Below, in pieces: positions 44,074 through 56,307 of a DNA stretch of 64,000 nucleotides. The notes under the pieces were generated by a model. That model was not told where the DNA came from. It worked only from the letters and a program-made list of their open reading frames with translations, and made no database searches. Source of the DNA: Manihot esculenta (taxonomy: Eukaryota; Streptophyta; Magnoliopsida; Malpighiales; Euphorbiaceae); the NCBI RefSeq assembly GCF_001659605.2, contig NC_035176.2, positions 27,460,716 to 27,524,715 of the forward strand, in the 5' to 3' direction. How positions within the stretch are numbered: the stretch's first letter is position 1; each line of letters opens with the position of its first letter. A program made the translations under genes and the position numbers.

Positions 44074-46233
44074 TGTAATACCCGGCTAGACCCCGGCATC
44101 GGAATTCCTGATTTCCGGCAGAATCTCGGATGTCGGAACTCTTTAGAAGGGTAAAATCATGTTTTTATAAAATATTTTTACATGTTTTATGCTTTGAATA
44201 AAAAAAGAAATTGAGTTTTGAAAGAAAATATCAAAAGTTGGAAAAGCCAGATTCGGCCGCCGAACGTTGGTGACTTGCGGAAGCTCTTTTGGCCCCCGAA
44301 GGTGGTCTAGCCAGCCACCTATAAAAGGCCCCTTGTCCGAAAATGGGCGAGTTTTCTCTCTCTATTTTCGGACAAGGTGAGATTTCGCCCTTCTTTGGTT
44401 GATTTTGAGTTTTTCCTTCAATCTCTCCAAGTTTTAACAAGTTTTAACTTGCTTTTGAAGATTTTTTAGCCAAGATCAAGATTTTGAAGCTTGGAGACCC
44501 GGAGCTCGATTTCTCCCCATCTCCGAGTTTAGATCGCCTCTTCTCTCGATTTTCAAGAGGTAAGAGTAGATCCTACCCTTCTTTCTTATTTTTAGTAAGT
44601 TTTGAGGGGTTTCAAGGGTGTTGGATGCATGTTTAGAGTAGTTGTAAAATGTTAGGGTTTATATGAATTAAATGACGAAATGTATGTTAAATGTTGATGT
44701 TGTTGGGGTATAGGTTAGTTTTGAGCCCCTAAATGCTTGAGGATGTGTTTATGCATGATTTTGAGTGGTTTGATTTGAGTTTGGAGGTTTTTGGTGGCTG
44801 GATGTATGTTTGTGGCTTGGGTTCTACCCTTTTGGAGGACCCAGGTTCGGCTGTCGAAGCCATGTTCGGCCGCCGAACCTACCTATGGAGGCAGTTTGGC
44901 CGCCTAAACTCGCCCCCGAAAGTTTGGACTTTTGGCTCTAGAGGGGAGTTTCGGCCGCCGAACCTGCCGCCGAAGGTTGGTGACTTTCGGCTCTAGATAG
45001 ACTTTCGGCCGTCGAACCCTGCCCCCGAAAGTGCCTGACTTTCGGCTCTAGAGGGACTTTCGGCCGCTGAACCTGCCGCCGAAAGTGCCCTGTCCAGCCT
45101 TCCTTTGCATGTTTTCTATGAGTGTTTTATGATGTTTTGGGGGGTTTTTGGGGAGATGTTTAGAGTCATATTAGTGTATGTTTGGTCCCTCATTTGAGTC
45201 CACCTGTGTAGGTTCGGACCCGAGGAACCGAGGACCCCAGCAGTGAGATAGCTGCTTCAGAGTCTTTTCAGAGTCAGCCTGAGGTGAGTAGAATGGATCT
45301 TTATGTTTTAAAGTAATTAAATTTTGAGCATATTCATGCATCACGAATGCCATGGGATATATTAGGCTGTTTGCATTAGAATTCACGAATATGTTGCATT
45401 GCATTATATGATGTTGTTGTGGATGGATATTGGATGACCCATTAGCCCTTGATATGGCATGATGATGACGATACGGTATGGAAGTCCAGAGACCCATTCT
45501 ACGTTCTGGCACGATGTAAGAGAAAGTCCAGAAGACCCATTCTATGTCCTGGCACATTGGAATGTTATGATATGTTATGTTTAAGGGAAAGACCAGAGAC
45601 CCATTCTACGTCTTGGCACTGTTGGATTATGTAGAGGGCTATTGGTGACAAGTCCATCCTTGATGTGAATTGTTTGTGATGTGATGTATTCCATGAAAGT
45701 ATATGTTCTAATATATTGTTTTACTATTCTGCTCACTGGACTCTAGTAGCTCACCCATTTCCCTTAACCCCCAGGCTTGCACGTTCAAATAAATCGGGAG
45801 GTCAGCAAGAGTAAAGGCATAGTGTATGTAATAGTTAGTTGTGGACATGAAAGATAATGTAATGTAAGATATTGTACAGATTTGTATTGAGGAATAGTAT
45901 TGTGCTTGACCCTAGAGTTTATGGTTAATCCCTTTTGATACATGATCTTTATGAAATGTTCTTATTAATGTTAAACCAAGCTTGGTGTTTGTAATATTGA
46001 CCCAACTAGACCATTTGATGAGGGCTCTAGTGTGGGGTTTTTATGTATTGAGTTTAGTGCATGCACAGGTCAAGCTTGGTAGATGGAAAGTTTAAAATTT
46101 TTATGTAAATGTATGATCATGTATGAGATTTATCAGGTATGGCAGGTTGTATGTTAAGTTTGCTACGGATCTCGGCGACCTTAAGTCGATTTGGATCCTA
46201 GCGTCGGTAGCGGTCCGATTTTGGGTCATTACA
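44074..46233 (+). mobile_element. Solo LTR of chromovirus-like gypsy family (copy 3)
   Basis: 2160 bp, TGTAATACCCGGC to GGTCATTACA; flanks ACTCA (44069-44073) and GCTCA (46234-46238) agree at four of five bases. TATA at 44319-44327; GC modules at 44250-44300 and 44840-45090; tandem repeats at 45478-45620. Confidence 0.88.
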
Positions 46234-46249
46234 GCTCATCCAATTGTTC

Positions 46250-46735
46250 TCACAGATTAACCGCCAACTTCATAACTAATTAAATGCTTTAGACAATCAA
46301 TAGTATTAACACTTGGACTTATACCTAGCAGTTACTTATTTTGTGGCTTAGACATAGATGCCTTTGAAAAATTTTAATGGGATTAACACCCAGTCTTTAT
46401 GCTTGGCGGTTACCCGCCTTGTGGCTTACACACAAAATGCCTTGAAAAATTTTAATTAATAGGATTAACACCAGGACATGTGCCTGACAGTTACTCGCCT
46501 CATGGTTTTGGTATAAAATATCTTAAAATTTTTAATTAACGGGACTAATGTTTGGACTTGTGCCTGACAGTTACCCGCCTCATGGCTTTGGCATAAAATG
46601 CCTTAGATAAATTATGAATCGGGACTAACACTCGAACATGTGCCTGGCAGTTACGCACCTAATGGCTTTTTTGAAAAATGTTTTCCTTAATCTTTGGCTC
46701 TTGCTTATTTTGGCAACTCATCATTCCACATAACT
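46250..46735 (-). repeat. Tandem array in Tat copy B
   Basis: Four to five diverged units of about 90-100 bp with GGGA(T/C)TAACAC-C and GC(C/G)T(G/A)(G/A)CAGTTAC(C/T)CGCCT; counterpart of 400-1610. Confidence 0.75.
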
Positions 46736-46959
46736 GAATAAAACACAACACATGATAAATATCTTATTAATATTATTGATAAAATTTGCGTAAATTACAG
46801 ACATTCCGAGAATAGAGGATGACTCGACCATTCAACTTAGCTAACTTATAGGCCTCTAGGCGAATAACCTTCAAAATCCTAAACAGTCCTTTTAAGTTTT
46901 CATCCAACTTAATAGACCCGACATTATCGGTAGTTACATCAGTCTATTTAAAAACTAAG

Positions 46960-47726
46960 TGATGCAGAATTCAAAATCAACTTGTGATAAAAAAAAATCC
47001 GTCACACAACTTAGCAAAGAACGAGGTAAATATATCTTCCATAAGGTTTTTCTGCCACACCCCTAATCAACTAATGTGATTAGAAATGAAGATAATTAAG
47101 CGATTCTAGCTAGAGAACGCCACAAAAAATTTTTGATAAGTTAACTAAGTATGAAGGAAATCCATATTAAAATGCCATAAGGTTGAACCTTGGTAAGTTG
47201 CTAAATAATGGAGAAGAACCAAAGTTCTAAAAATATATTCTCATTATTGAGAGAAATATCAAATATTTACTTATTAACTTATTCTGCCCTACATACAAAA
47301 TAAAGGTTATTTATAGCCAAATATCTACTAATCATAATTGGAATACGAAAACAAAACAAATTGTAATTGAAATAGGAAAACATAAGATAATCTTATTTAA
47401 ATAAGGAAAACTATATCTAATTCTACTAATTTGACTCCTAATCTATATAGAATTATAAAAAAACACCAAAACAACTAAAATATCTCATATATGAGTTTCT
47501 AAAAGTAAATAAATGATGGCTAGAGTTAGACCCACGAATTTTTAAAAATATAAGACCATTTCTTTGTTTTTTTTTTTTTTTTGTCTTCCTGGTATTCAGA
47601 ATGACTAACTCGAATTCCCCTTGATTCATTGTGATTCAAAACTTTCTATATTGAACATTTGAAGAATGTGAAGACTTCAATGTACAACTTATTATTGAAG
47701 AATAGTATCATTCCCAAGTTGCATCA
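46960..47726 (-). repeat. 3' LTR of the short LTR element
   Basis: 767 bp, TGATGCAGAATTC to GTTGCATCA; collinear with 48442-49233 with many substitutions, so not a recent insertion. Confidence 0.88.
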
Positions 47727-47734
47727 TTCTCTCA

Positions 47735-47785
47735 TTCCTCGAAAAGATTCGTCCTCGAATCTTCAACTATAATGACAAGAAAAAG
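47735..47785 (-). pseudogene. Remnant of a gypsy pol C-terminus
   Basis: Minus-strand reading EDSRTNLFEE just before the PPT resembles the last residues of many plant Ty3/gypsy polyproteins. Confidence 0.45.
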
Positions 47786-48070
47786 ATCGACATACATGAA
47801 ATCATCTCTACACAAGTTGTCTTGTGCAAGAATGATAAAGGCAATTGGAATTTCAACTTGATTTCTTGAATGAAATAATCATTTGAATTAGAATTAGAAC
47901 CAATATCAAAATTTTGCTCAATTTTCATGTCTTGAAAATCATTTTTATTATGTTTGGTCTCAATTGTGATTTCTTCTTTAAAAGTGTTCTTAAATTTAGT
48001 TGAAAACTCTTTATTATTGTAATGATAATTTAGATTGCTTTGTCCACTTCAGTAGAAACTTCTTTAAGAC

Positions 48071-48190
48071 TTATGCTTTTTCATGAAATTCTTTGATTTG
48101 CTCTTTTATGAGATCGAAATTTTCACTTAAGGATTTAAGGATCTCTGATTGGTTCCTTGAATGGATTTTCTTGAATCTTCTATATGCCAT
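48071..48190 (-). pseudogene. Short gag-start remnant
   Basis: ATG at 48188-48190 opens a 39-codon frame (MAYRRFKKIHSRNQSEILKS... EFHEKA) about 250 nt after the PBS; helical, charged. Probably what is left of gag after the internal deletion. Confidence 0.4.
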
Positions 48191-48441
48191 ATTTTTTTTC
48201 CTCACTTTTTTTATAGATCACACAACTGAAACCAAAAAAAAAAAATTCTTCTTTCTTTTTTCTTTTTTACAGAAATATAATTTTTTTTCTCAAATTTTTT
48301 TTCTAAAATCAAATTAGAAGATAAACTAAGAAAAACAAAATGAGATAAAATTGAAACTAAATAAAAATAATTATAAAAACTTACGAAACAAGTACATATA
48401 AATAAATAGAAATTTATCTATCACTGTGCTCTAATACCAAC

Positions 48442-49233
48442 TGATACGAAACTTAGGATCAACTTATGATAAAAAACCTATTATACAACTTGACAAAGAA
48501 CAAGGTAAACATATCTTTCATAAGGTTACTCTACCATACATATCTTTCATAAGGTTACTCTACCATACATATCTTTCATAAGGTTACTCTTCCATACCCC
48601 TAATCAACTAATGTGATTAGAAATGAAGATAATCAAGTGATTCCAGCTAGAGAATGTCACGAGAAATTCTTGATAAGTTAACTAAAAATGGAGAAAATCC
48701 ATATTAGAATGGCACAAGATTAAACATTGATAAGTTGCTAAACAACGAAGAAGAACCAAAGTTCTAAGAATAACTTCTCATTATGGAGAGAAATATCAAA
48801 TCTTTACTTATTAACTTATTCTGTCCTACATACAAAATAAAGGCTATTTATAACCAAATATTTTCTAATCCTAGTTGGAATAGAAAAATATAAGATAACC
48901 TTATTTGAATAAGGAAAACTATTTCTAATTTCACTAATTTAACTCCTAATCTATATAAGATTATAAAAGACATCAAAACATACTAAAATATCTCATATAT
49001 GAGTTTTCAAAAGTAAATAAATGATGGCTAGAGTTGAACCCATGAATTTTTTAAAAAATAAGACTATTTCTTTTTTGTTTTTTGTCTTTCAAATGTGGTA
49101 TTCAGAATGAATGACTCGAATTCACCTTGATTCATCGTGATTAAAAACTTCCCATATTTAATCTTTGAAGAATGTGAAGACTTCAATGCACAACTTATTA
49201 TTGAAGAATAGTGTCATTCCTATGCTCGCATCA
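48442..49233 (-). repeat. 5' LTR of the short LTR element
   Basis: 792 bp, TGATACGAAACTTAGG to CTCGCATCA. Contains a 29-bp unit (CATATCTTTCATAAGGTTAC...) three times in tandem at about 48510-48596; the partner LTR has one. Confidence 0.88.
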
Positions 49234-49330
49234 CTAAGTCTCCTACATTAAAGACTTGAGATTTAACCCGACTATTGAACATCTGAGACATTTTGTTTGT
49301 GTAGACAGCCGTTGTAATTGAGGCTTGCTC

Positions 49331-50258
49331 TCATAGATACTCAGCTTGGTCAAGGTTGAATTGCATTTCTCTGAGGTCCTCTAAGGACTCGGGATGTTGA
49401 GTCTTGAAGCTGCTTACTTGGACCTCTATGAGATTTACTGACTCGGCCTTATACACCAGTGAGAGCAGGGTCTCCCCTCTAGTTGCTCTTAGAGTTGTTC
49501 TGTATGCCAAAAGAATATGAGATAATTCCTCAACCCAGCTGCTCTTGACTTTATCGAGCCTTTTCTTTAAACCTTGAAAGATTGTTCTATTTATAACATT
49601 GGCCATGCCATTGGTTTAAGGATGGTATGCTAAGCTGAACCATAGATCAATATTTCATTTCCTGCAAAAGTCTTTAAATTTGAAATTCACAAACTGTGTT
49701 CCATTGTCAATAATAACTACCTTAGGGATTCCAAAATGGGTGAAAATATTTTTGGTGACGAAAGAGATGGTTTGTTGTGTGGTGATGGTCTGGACTGCTT
49801 CTGCCTCGGCCCACTTGCTGAAATGATCAATCGACACAATTATGAATTTTCTTTACCTGTTTACTTTTAGAAAAAGGCTAAGGATATCTAGCCCATTAAA
49901 AAAAGAGCCAAGGGCTGCCGATTGCTGCCTGCATTTCACCTAGAGTTCGAGGAATGCTTACATGTACTTAACATTTGCATCCTCTCATTGTTGTTGGCCA
50001 ATAATAATCTTATCTGAATACTTTCTAGGCGATCATCTGAGCTCCTTCACGGCTTTTGTAATCTCCTTTATAGATATATTTGAGGATACTCCTACCATCA
50101 TCCTCTGTTACATACCATAACCATGGATGAGTTGACGATCTCCTATACAATAAGACATTTATTAGTACATAACTAAAGGATTTTTTTATTACTTGTTTGG
50201 CCATTAATTCCTCAGTCGGTAACTCATCTTCCATCAAGAACATGTACATCGGAGCCAT
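49331..50258 (-). pseudogene. Tat copy B integrase
   Basis: The zinc-binding part (LINVLLYRRSSTHPWLWYV, GDYKSREGAQMIA) is at 50258-50025, the core at 49837-49655 (SIDHFSKWAEAEAV, VVIIDNGTQF) and the end at 49606-49331 (NRTIFQGLKKRLDKVKSSWV, ELSHILLAYRTT). The third catalytic residue is lost: the usual Q-x-E before VxNR(T) reads MAN. Several stops and frame shifts. Confidence 0.85.
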
Positions 50259-50349
50259 CCATGACTCTCCCTCTTCAATTGGTAGAGTCTCCTCTTCACT
50301 GATTGCTGGGGTATGTAGTACTTCAAATTGGAGCGGCTAAGTCAAATGT

Positions 50350-50900
50350 TGCTCTCCTGACACTGCCATTTTCGCCAACTAATCAACCTTTTAGTTGTCA
50401 CCTTTGGCCACTTGATAAAGTTCACAGTCGCCTTGCCTGTCCTTGATCCTCGTTATTAAGGATTGAACTTTTTCTTCGTATCCTTGATCCGCGTTATTAA
50501 GGATTGGACTTTTTCTTCGTACTTGACAAGATTGGGATCTCGAATTTTAAACTGTACCTAACACTGATTAACAACCAGTTGCGAGTCACTAAAAATAATA
50601 AATTTTTGTCTACCTATTGCCGCTATAATCTTAAGGGCCATAATTATGGCCTCATACTTAGCTACATTGTTCGCGGCATTGAAGGTGAGCTTTGTCGCGT
50701 ACCTGAATTTTATTCCCATCTAAATTTGTAGGACAATGCCAATTCCAAAACCTCTAGGTCCACAGGCACCATTTGCCTATATCTTTCATTCTTCAACAGA
50801 CAGTTCGGAGGTCTCAAGGGGTGGAGTCATCTCTGCTATAAAGTGAGCTAACGCCTAGACTTTCATAGTATTTCTAGGAACATACCTAATATCATATGTT
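50350..50900 (-). pseudogene. Second (additional) RNase H of Tat copy B
   Basis: Minus-strand readings LTFNAANNVAKYEAIIMALK and FIIFSDSQLVVNQ are the E- and D-bearing segments of an RNase H1 fold, placed between the Ty3 RNase H and integrase. This extra domain defines Tat/Ogre/Retand elements. Broken by stops. Confidence 0.75.
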
Positions 50901-50959
50901 GACAGCATCACTGCCCAGGTGGATAATTGCCCTGACAATTCTGGCCTCTGGAGAACCTT

Positions 50960-52080
50960 TCAAAGCGAGTAGTTTGTCCTTACCTCTATAGTATGAGACT
51001 TAAAATAAGGATGAACCTTTGCGGCGGACATCAGGACTGCAAAGGCTAACTTCTCGAGAGGGGAATAATTCAATTCTGCACTTTTTAAGACTTGGCTGGC
51101 ATAGTAAATGGGGCTTTGCTCTCCCTTGTCCTGTAGTATGAGCATTGAGATCATCTTTTTTGTGTAATAGATAAGTACAAAAATAAAACCTCGCCTTTGA
51201 CGGGTGAGCTTAGAAAATGTGGAAATGATAAAAAAATTTTCGAGTTCATAAATGCCTCGATGCATTCTTCCCCCCTCCCCCCAAACTTATTTTTACCTTT
51301 TAACGCTTTAAAGAAAAAGAGACACCTCCTAGCTGAGTAAGATATAAATCAGCTAAGAGCTATAACCCACTCATTTAGTTTTTTTTGTATATCATTTATG
51401 CATTTAGGTGCTTCCATTGTATAGATTTAATTTTATCTGGGTTTGCTTCTATGCCTCTTTGTGAGACTATATACCTTAAAAAATTTTCAACCCTTTATCC
51501 CAAAAGTACATTTTTCAGGGTTGGATTTCATACTTGCCTTATCCAGAATGTTGAAAACCATATGGATGTCGTCTGGGTGATCTTCTAAGATTTGGCTTTT
51601 TACTACCATGTTGTCCAAGTACACCTCAACTATCATTCCCACCAGATTAAAGATACCCGATACTAACCTTTGATAGGTCGTCCTTACATTCTTCAATCCG
51701 AATGACATCACCTTATAATAGAAAACCCCTTCATCCATGATGAAAGCGGTCTTCTTAGCATCCTCGGGATCCATTAGGATATGGTGGTACCTGAAATAGC
51801 ATCTAAAAAAGAGACCATGATGTGGCCTGAGGTAGAGTCTACTAACCTGTCGATGGATGGGAGTGGACAGTGATCTTTTAGACACGCCTTATGTAGATCA
51901 GTAAAGTCCACGTACATCCTCTATTTTTTGTTTACTTTTTTGACCAGTACTATGTTGGTGAGCCATTTAGGATACTGGATCTCTTTGATTAAACATGCAC
52001 TTAAAAGCTTATTAACTTCTTCCTTAATCACCTGCTGTCTCTTTGGGGGCAAATTTTCTTTTCTTTTGTTGTACCAGTTT
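50960..52080 (-). pseudogene. Tat copy B reverse transcriptase and Ty3 RNase H
   Basis: RT from about 52080 (NKLLSACLIKEIQYPKW, LHKACLKDHCPLPSIDRLV) to 51487 (AFIMDEGVFYYKVMSFGLKN). The active-site box normally YVDDM reads YLDNM, so the second catalytic aspartate is asparagine. RNase H at 51265-50960: QSPIYYASQVLKSAELNYSP, LEKLAFAVLMSA. A frame break lies between. Confidence 0.85.
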
Positions 52081-52718
52081 TATTGATTCATCGAGGAAAG
52101 CTTGTGGGTGATTAGGGTCGGATCTATACCTATTACATCTTTTAGAGACCAGGCAAAAGTGGTCATTCTATGTTTTAGTAATTTTACTAGATTATCTTTT
52201 ATTACGTTACTTAATACAATCCCAAAGTGTACCTTTTTATCTGCTTCTAATGGGACCTCTTTTACCGAGTCAATTAGTTCTTGCTTTGTATGAGAATATG
52301 ATTTTTCTAGTAGATCAATCGACGTCGTTGCTTTCTTGAGGCTTTTCATAGAGTGTGTGTAGCATTTTTGTGCTGACTTCTGGCTGCCTTGAACAATGGT
52401 CAACCCCCCTAGAGCTGGTAACTTTAAACACAAAGCACCCACATTAATAATTATCCCGTGGCAGTTTAAGACCGAGGGATCGAGTATTACATTATAGGGG
52501 ATTGGAATATCTACCACCGCAAATTCTGCATACAGCTCCTGCTTGTGCTTCTTATCCCCTAGCATAAGTGGAAGATTAATGGTGCCAAGAACTGCCACGA
52601 TTTTGTCCCCTAGCCCTACTAATGGGTAAGAAACTTTGGCAGGACTGTTTTTATCTAAACCCAGTTTGTTAAATACTTCTAAAGTGATAAGGTTTATGGA
52701 ATTACCTGTGTCAACCAA
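52080..52718 (-). pseudogene. Tat copy B aspartic protease
   Basis: The protease starts with VDTGNSINLITLEVFNKLGL (DTG triad kept) and continues VGLGDKIVAVLGTINLPLML and PIPYNVILD, open for about 210 codons. It runs on toward RT through a linker (KEVPLEADKKVHFGIVLSN). It is the longest intact piece of this copy. Confidence 0.85.
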
Positions 52719-52739
52719 GACCCGCCAGAATTTAATCGA

Positions 52740-54270
52740 ATGCTTATGACTAGCAGGTCATTATGCAAAGATTTTGCCTCACTATCTGCTGGCTTGAATT
52801 TTATCTCTTGCTTCGTCCATGCTTCTTGCTCTATAGACAGGACATGCTCAAGGGCACGCTTGTTCTTGCCCTTACAATCACTGAGGCCACCTGCAATTAC
52901 ATGTATAATCTCAACGGGTTCACTATCAATAGTGTTTTTGGAAATTCTTATCTCAGGCTCGGGTCTCCTATCCTCTCTATCTTTTCTGGAAAAATTTCAG
53001 AGTATGCTATCCTTTATCAGTCTCTCAATTTTGTCTTTTAACTGCCGATATTCCTCCATTGTGTGTTCATGATCTTCACAGAATCAGCAGTATTTTGCCT
53101 TGTCTCGCCTGCTGACTTTATCAGGGTTGAGTTTAGTGGGCCACCTAACCTCTTTGTCATTTTTCTTGATCTACATTAAAATATGTGTTCATGAGTCATT
53201 TAATGAAGTATAGTTCTTATACTTAGCTCGGTCATCCCTCTCTCATAACACAAGATGATTCTTTCGATCTCCCTTATAGCCATGCCTTTTAGGCTTCTAG
53301 GTTTTGCTTTGGCTTATCCTTTTATCGTCTCTTAGTGCCTGAAATTTATCATCCAATTGAATGTACTTTTGCATTTTGTCCATTAGCTGCTGATAAAAGG
53401 CTGCTGGATTCTTGATCAACGAATCCATAAACTTTATGTTGTGAGTTCCTTTCTTTAATGCTTCGCATGCTATCTTATGATTTAACTCTTCAACCTGTAT
53501 TGCTTTAGCATTAAAACACGAGATAAAGCTCCTTAAAAACTTGCCCTCTCCTTATCGAATTTTTCGCAAGTCTGAGGAGAGTTTTTTAGGAGATATATAA
53601 GTAACAAACTTAGATTTAAATAACATAGCAAGTTGTGCAAAATTGTGGATAGAACCTAGACTCAGATGCTGGTACTATTTATGCACCAAACCTGTGAGGG
53701 TGGATGGAAAGACTCGACATAGTACAAAATTGTTGAAACATTTGAAGTTGCATGATAGTTCAAAAGATTGCCAAATGGCTCCTTGGGTCTGTTGTCTCGT
53801 CATACTTGTCCAAACTAGGTAGCTTAAACTTCATGGAAAAAGTTTTTGCTAATAGGGGTGAGGCATTGTCCAAGCCGTAATCTTCCTCTTGCTCCTTTTG
53901 GTATCTTTGCACGGCAAGAATCAGCTTCCAGTCAACGTCTTTTTAGACCTCGTCCAAAAATTTCTCATCTTCTAGCTTGGCCTTCCCTTTAGATTGTGTG
54001 TGGATTGCCTCCGTCCAAGTCTTTGGGATCTCGAAGGAAGTTTCCTTCCTTATTCTAGGAACCATAAATGAGGCCTCCTCTCGAGCTTTATATTGCTCGA
54101 CAGTTGCCTGCAATTTTTTTTTATGTATTGCACCATCTGTTCATTGTTTAGATTATTGAGGTCTGCCTCATTGATCATGGAAGGAGTGTTTTGTCTACTG
54201 CCAGGGGTGGAGGAGACGATGGCTCCCTGTTGGCAGCAGACTTAGCAACAGCTCATAATTTTTCAGCCAT
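52740..54270 (-). pseudogene. Tat copy B gag
   Basis: Starts at minus-strand ATG 54268-54270. It shares QNTPSMINEADLNN with copies A and C, and has a zinc-finger part near 53090 (CEDHEHTMEEYRQLKDKIER, one Cys replaced) and a C-terminal IIHVIAGG-type segment near 52900. Many stops and frame shifts. Confidence 0.7.
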
Positions 54271-54388
54271 TTTGAGAGTAAAAGAAAATTAAAAATATTT
54301 TTAGTGAGAAGATGAATGGAAAGCTAATATGGATTTATCCCAAATGAACAAGAAGAATTCAATGGAAGTATCTGGCAACAAAACCAAA

Positions 54389-54898
54389 TGACATGATCGA
54401 AAATGAGCTGAAAATGATTGGTCAATCTGCAAAAGAAGGAAAGTGAGGTGGTTGGTGCCAATGGGCGACCACTCCGATACTCAAGTCAATAAATTTATAA
54501 GAAAAGTGATTATAATAATGCGAGTAAATAGAGTGTGTAATAATGTGTATCTTGAACTCTATGTATATTTTATTTTTATATTGTAAGAAGGTGAAGTTAA
54601 CTGGTGAATTTTCTAAAAATCCAACTGATACCAATTAGTGGATAAGAAATCTCATAATTATAGGCGTAATGGTGATCTATTGAAAACTATTTTTTAACAG
54701 TAACTTATCATAAAAGGCTCGATTATGTCAAGAGGGGGCGAGTTTTCTGTTGATCTGAGTTTTGACTATTATAACATCTGAGTCTCCATTTTATGAGAGA
54801 GACTTTCATAATTAAGAGTTATGATTCATTAAAATTTTATCACGTGATTTTGTCATATGATAACACAATATAATATATTTTGAGCAAATATTATGTCA
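54389..54898 (-). repeat. 5' LTR of Tat copy B
   Basis: 510 bp, minus-strand TGACATAATATTTGC to GATCATGTCA, followed by TTTGGTTTTGTTGCC, a degenerate form of the TGGCGCCGTTGCC-type PBS. Confidence 0.65.
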
Positions 54899-56307
54899 TA
54901 TGAATACATATGAATACTTTCAAAATATATATAAACATTCTAGACTTTTGCTACATTTTATCGATAATATATAAAGCGGGAGGAAGGGAAAGAGTAATAA
55001 TTGAATTGATAAAATCATCCTTAATTTTTTATATTTTAAAATTTTAATTTTTATAAATAAATGTGGTAGTATTTATGTGGGATTGTAAATTTTTTTTTTA
55101 AATAGTTTTAGAAAATAAAAACCGATTTTGTAAACAATTTTAAAAAAAAAAAAAAATTGAAACCCATTTACTTTAAAAGAAATCCATTTCATAAATATTT
55201 ATCTTTTTTAAACTTTCATGGCCTCTATTATAGAAATTAATGAATAAAATAACATATAATTTAATTTATTATTTATAAAAGTAATAACTAAATTATAGAA
55301 TTTATTTATTTATTTTATAGTATGATATTTTAATTGATATATATAATTTATATGTTAATTTCTATTTTAATGGACAAAAAATAATAAATATATTTTTTAT
55401 TATTTAAAATATATTAATTTGATTTGTTTGATTAATTTATTATTTTAATTTAATAATATATTTACTTGAATCAAGAAATCCCTTAAATATGAGCAAAATA
55501 AATTTTATTTTATTTTTATCATAGATTTCTCTGTAAAAAATATGAATTAGAACATTAAAGTTATATTATTTTATTATACCAAATGTATATGATTTATTAT
55601 AACTTTCTCCTTTCAGCTAGAAATATTAATTTTTTATGTATTTAATTTTATTTGTTCTAAATAAAGTTTGATTATTTTTTTAAAATATTTGTTTTTTAAT
55701 TAAATTAATAATATCGTTTATATTTTTTTAATTTTAATTTGACTACTAAAAATTAATATATTATTATAATATATATATACATATATATATAATATAAAAA
55801 AATGTATAAAAAATAAAATCACTAGTTAAATAATTGTATCATTCGTCTGTTTTGCTCGTGAAATTATTATAATGATCGTCTTGCTTCTATTTTGGATCAT
55901 CGGATCAAGAGCGTCGCGCTGCCGATTCTAAGGCAACAAATGATTTTTTTTTTTAAATAATGAAAAGATTCTTTTGCTGAAAAAGACAAGAAGAAATAAG
56001 CAAACTGGTTTTATCATATGATTACGAAAACAGAAGTAACGTTACTAACACAAATTAGGCCTGCATAGACTAAAAATTAAATTAAAAGAAAATTATCCAA
56101 CCAATGAATTGGTTATATATTTTTAAAACTATAGTAAATTTCATATTTAAAATTAAATTAATAATATCTTATTGGTCTGTTCTACACCGCCACTTGAGTC
56201 AAGTGCATGCAAGAAATTTGCTTAGGGGAGAAGGGTCACCTTGTCGTCTAATCTATGAGCAACATGAAATTCACAAACCTGGTAAAAAGTTGCAGATAAA
56301 ATCAATA
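54899..56307. other. AT-rich spacer and ATL 3' flank
   Basis: Long A/T runs and (AT)n (for example 55760-55800). A short GC-richer stretch at 55840-55940 (CGTCGCGCTGCCGATTC) has no ORF. Nothing else recognised. Confidence 0.5.

Larger units (their letters stand above)
46960..49233 (-). mobile_element. Internally deleted LTR element (TRIM/LARD-like), 2.27 kb
   Basis: Ends TGATGC and GCATCA with a perfect 5-bp duplication CTAAG (46955-46959 and 49234-49238). LTRs 46960-47726 and 48442-49233 enclose only 715 bp. On the minus strand GTTGGTATTAGAGCAC abuts the right LTR (PBS, Met-tRNA type) and a purine-rich GAGGAATGAGAGAA abuts the left LTR (PPT). It carries no polymerase, so mobility depended on a partner. 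Confidence 0.9.
42899..54898 (-). mobile_element. Tat-type Ty3/gypsy element, copy B
   Basis: Minus-strand element: 5' LTR 54389-54898, gag 52740-54270, protease 52080-52718, RT/RNase H 50960-52080, second RNase H about 50350-50900, integrase 49331-50258, spacer, tandem repeats, antisense ORF. Having a second RNase H after the Ty3-type one is the mark of the Tat lineage. A solo LTR (44074-46233) and a short LTR element (46960-49233) are nested in it. No 3' LTR is seen left of 42899, so that end is truncated. Confidence 0.8.
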
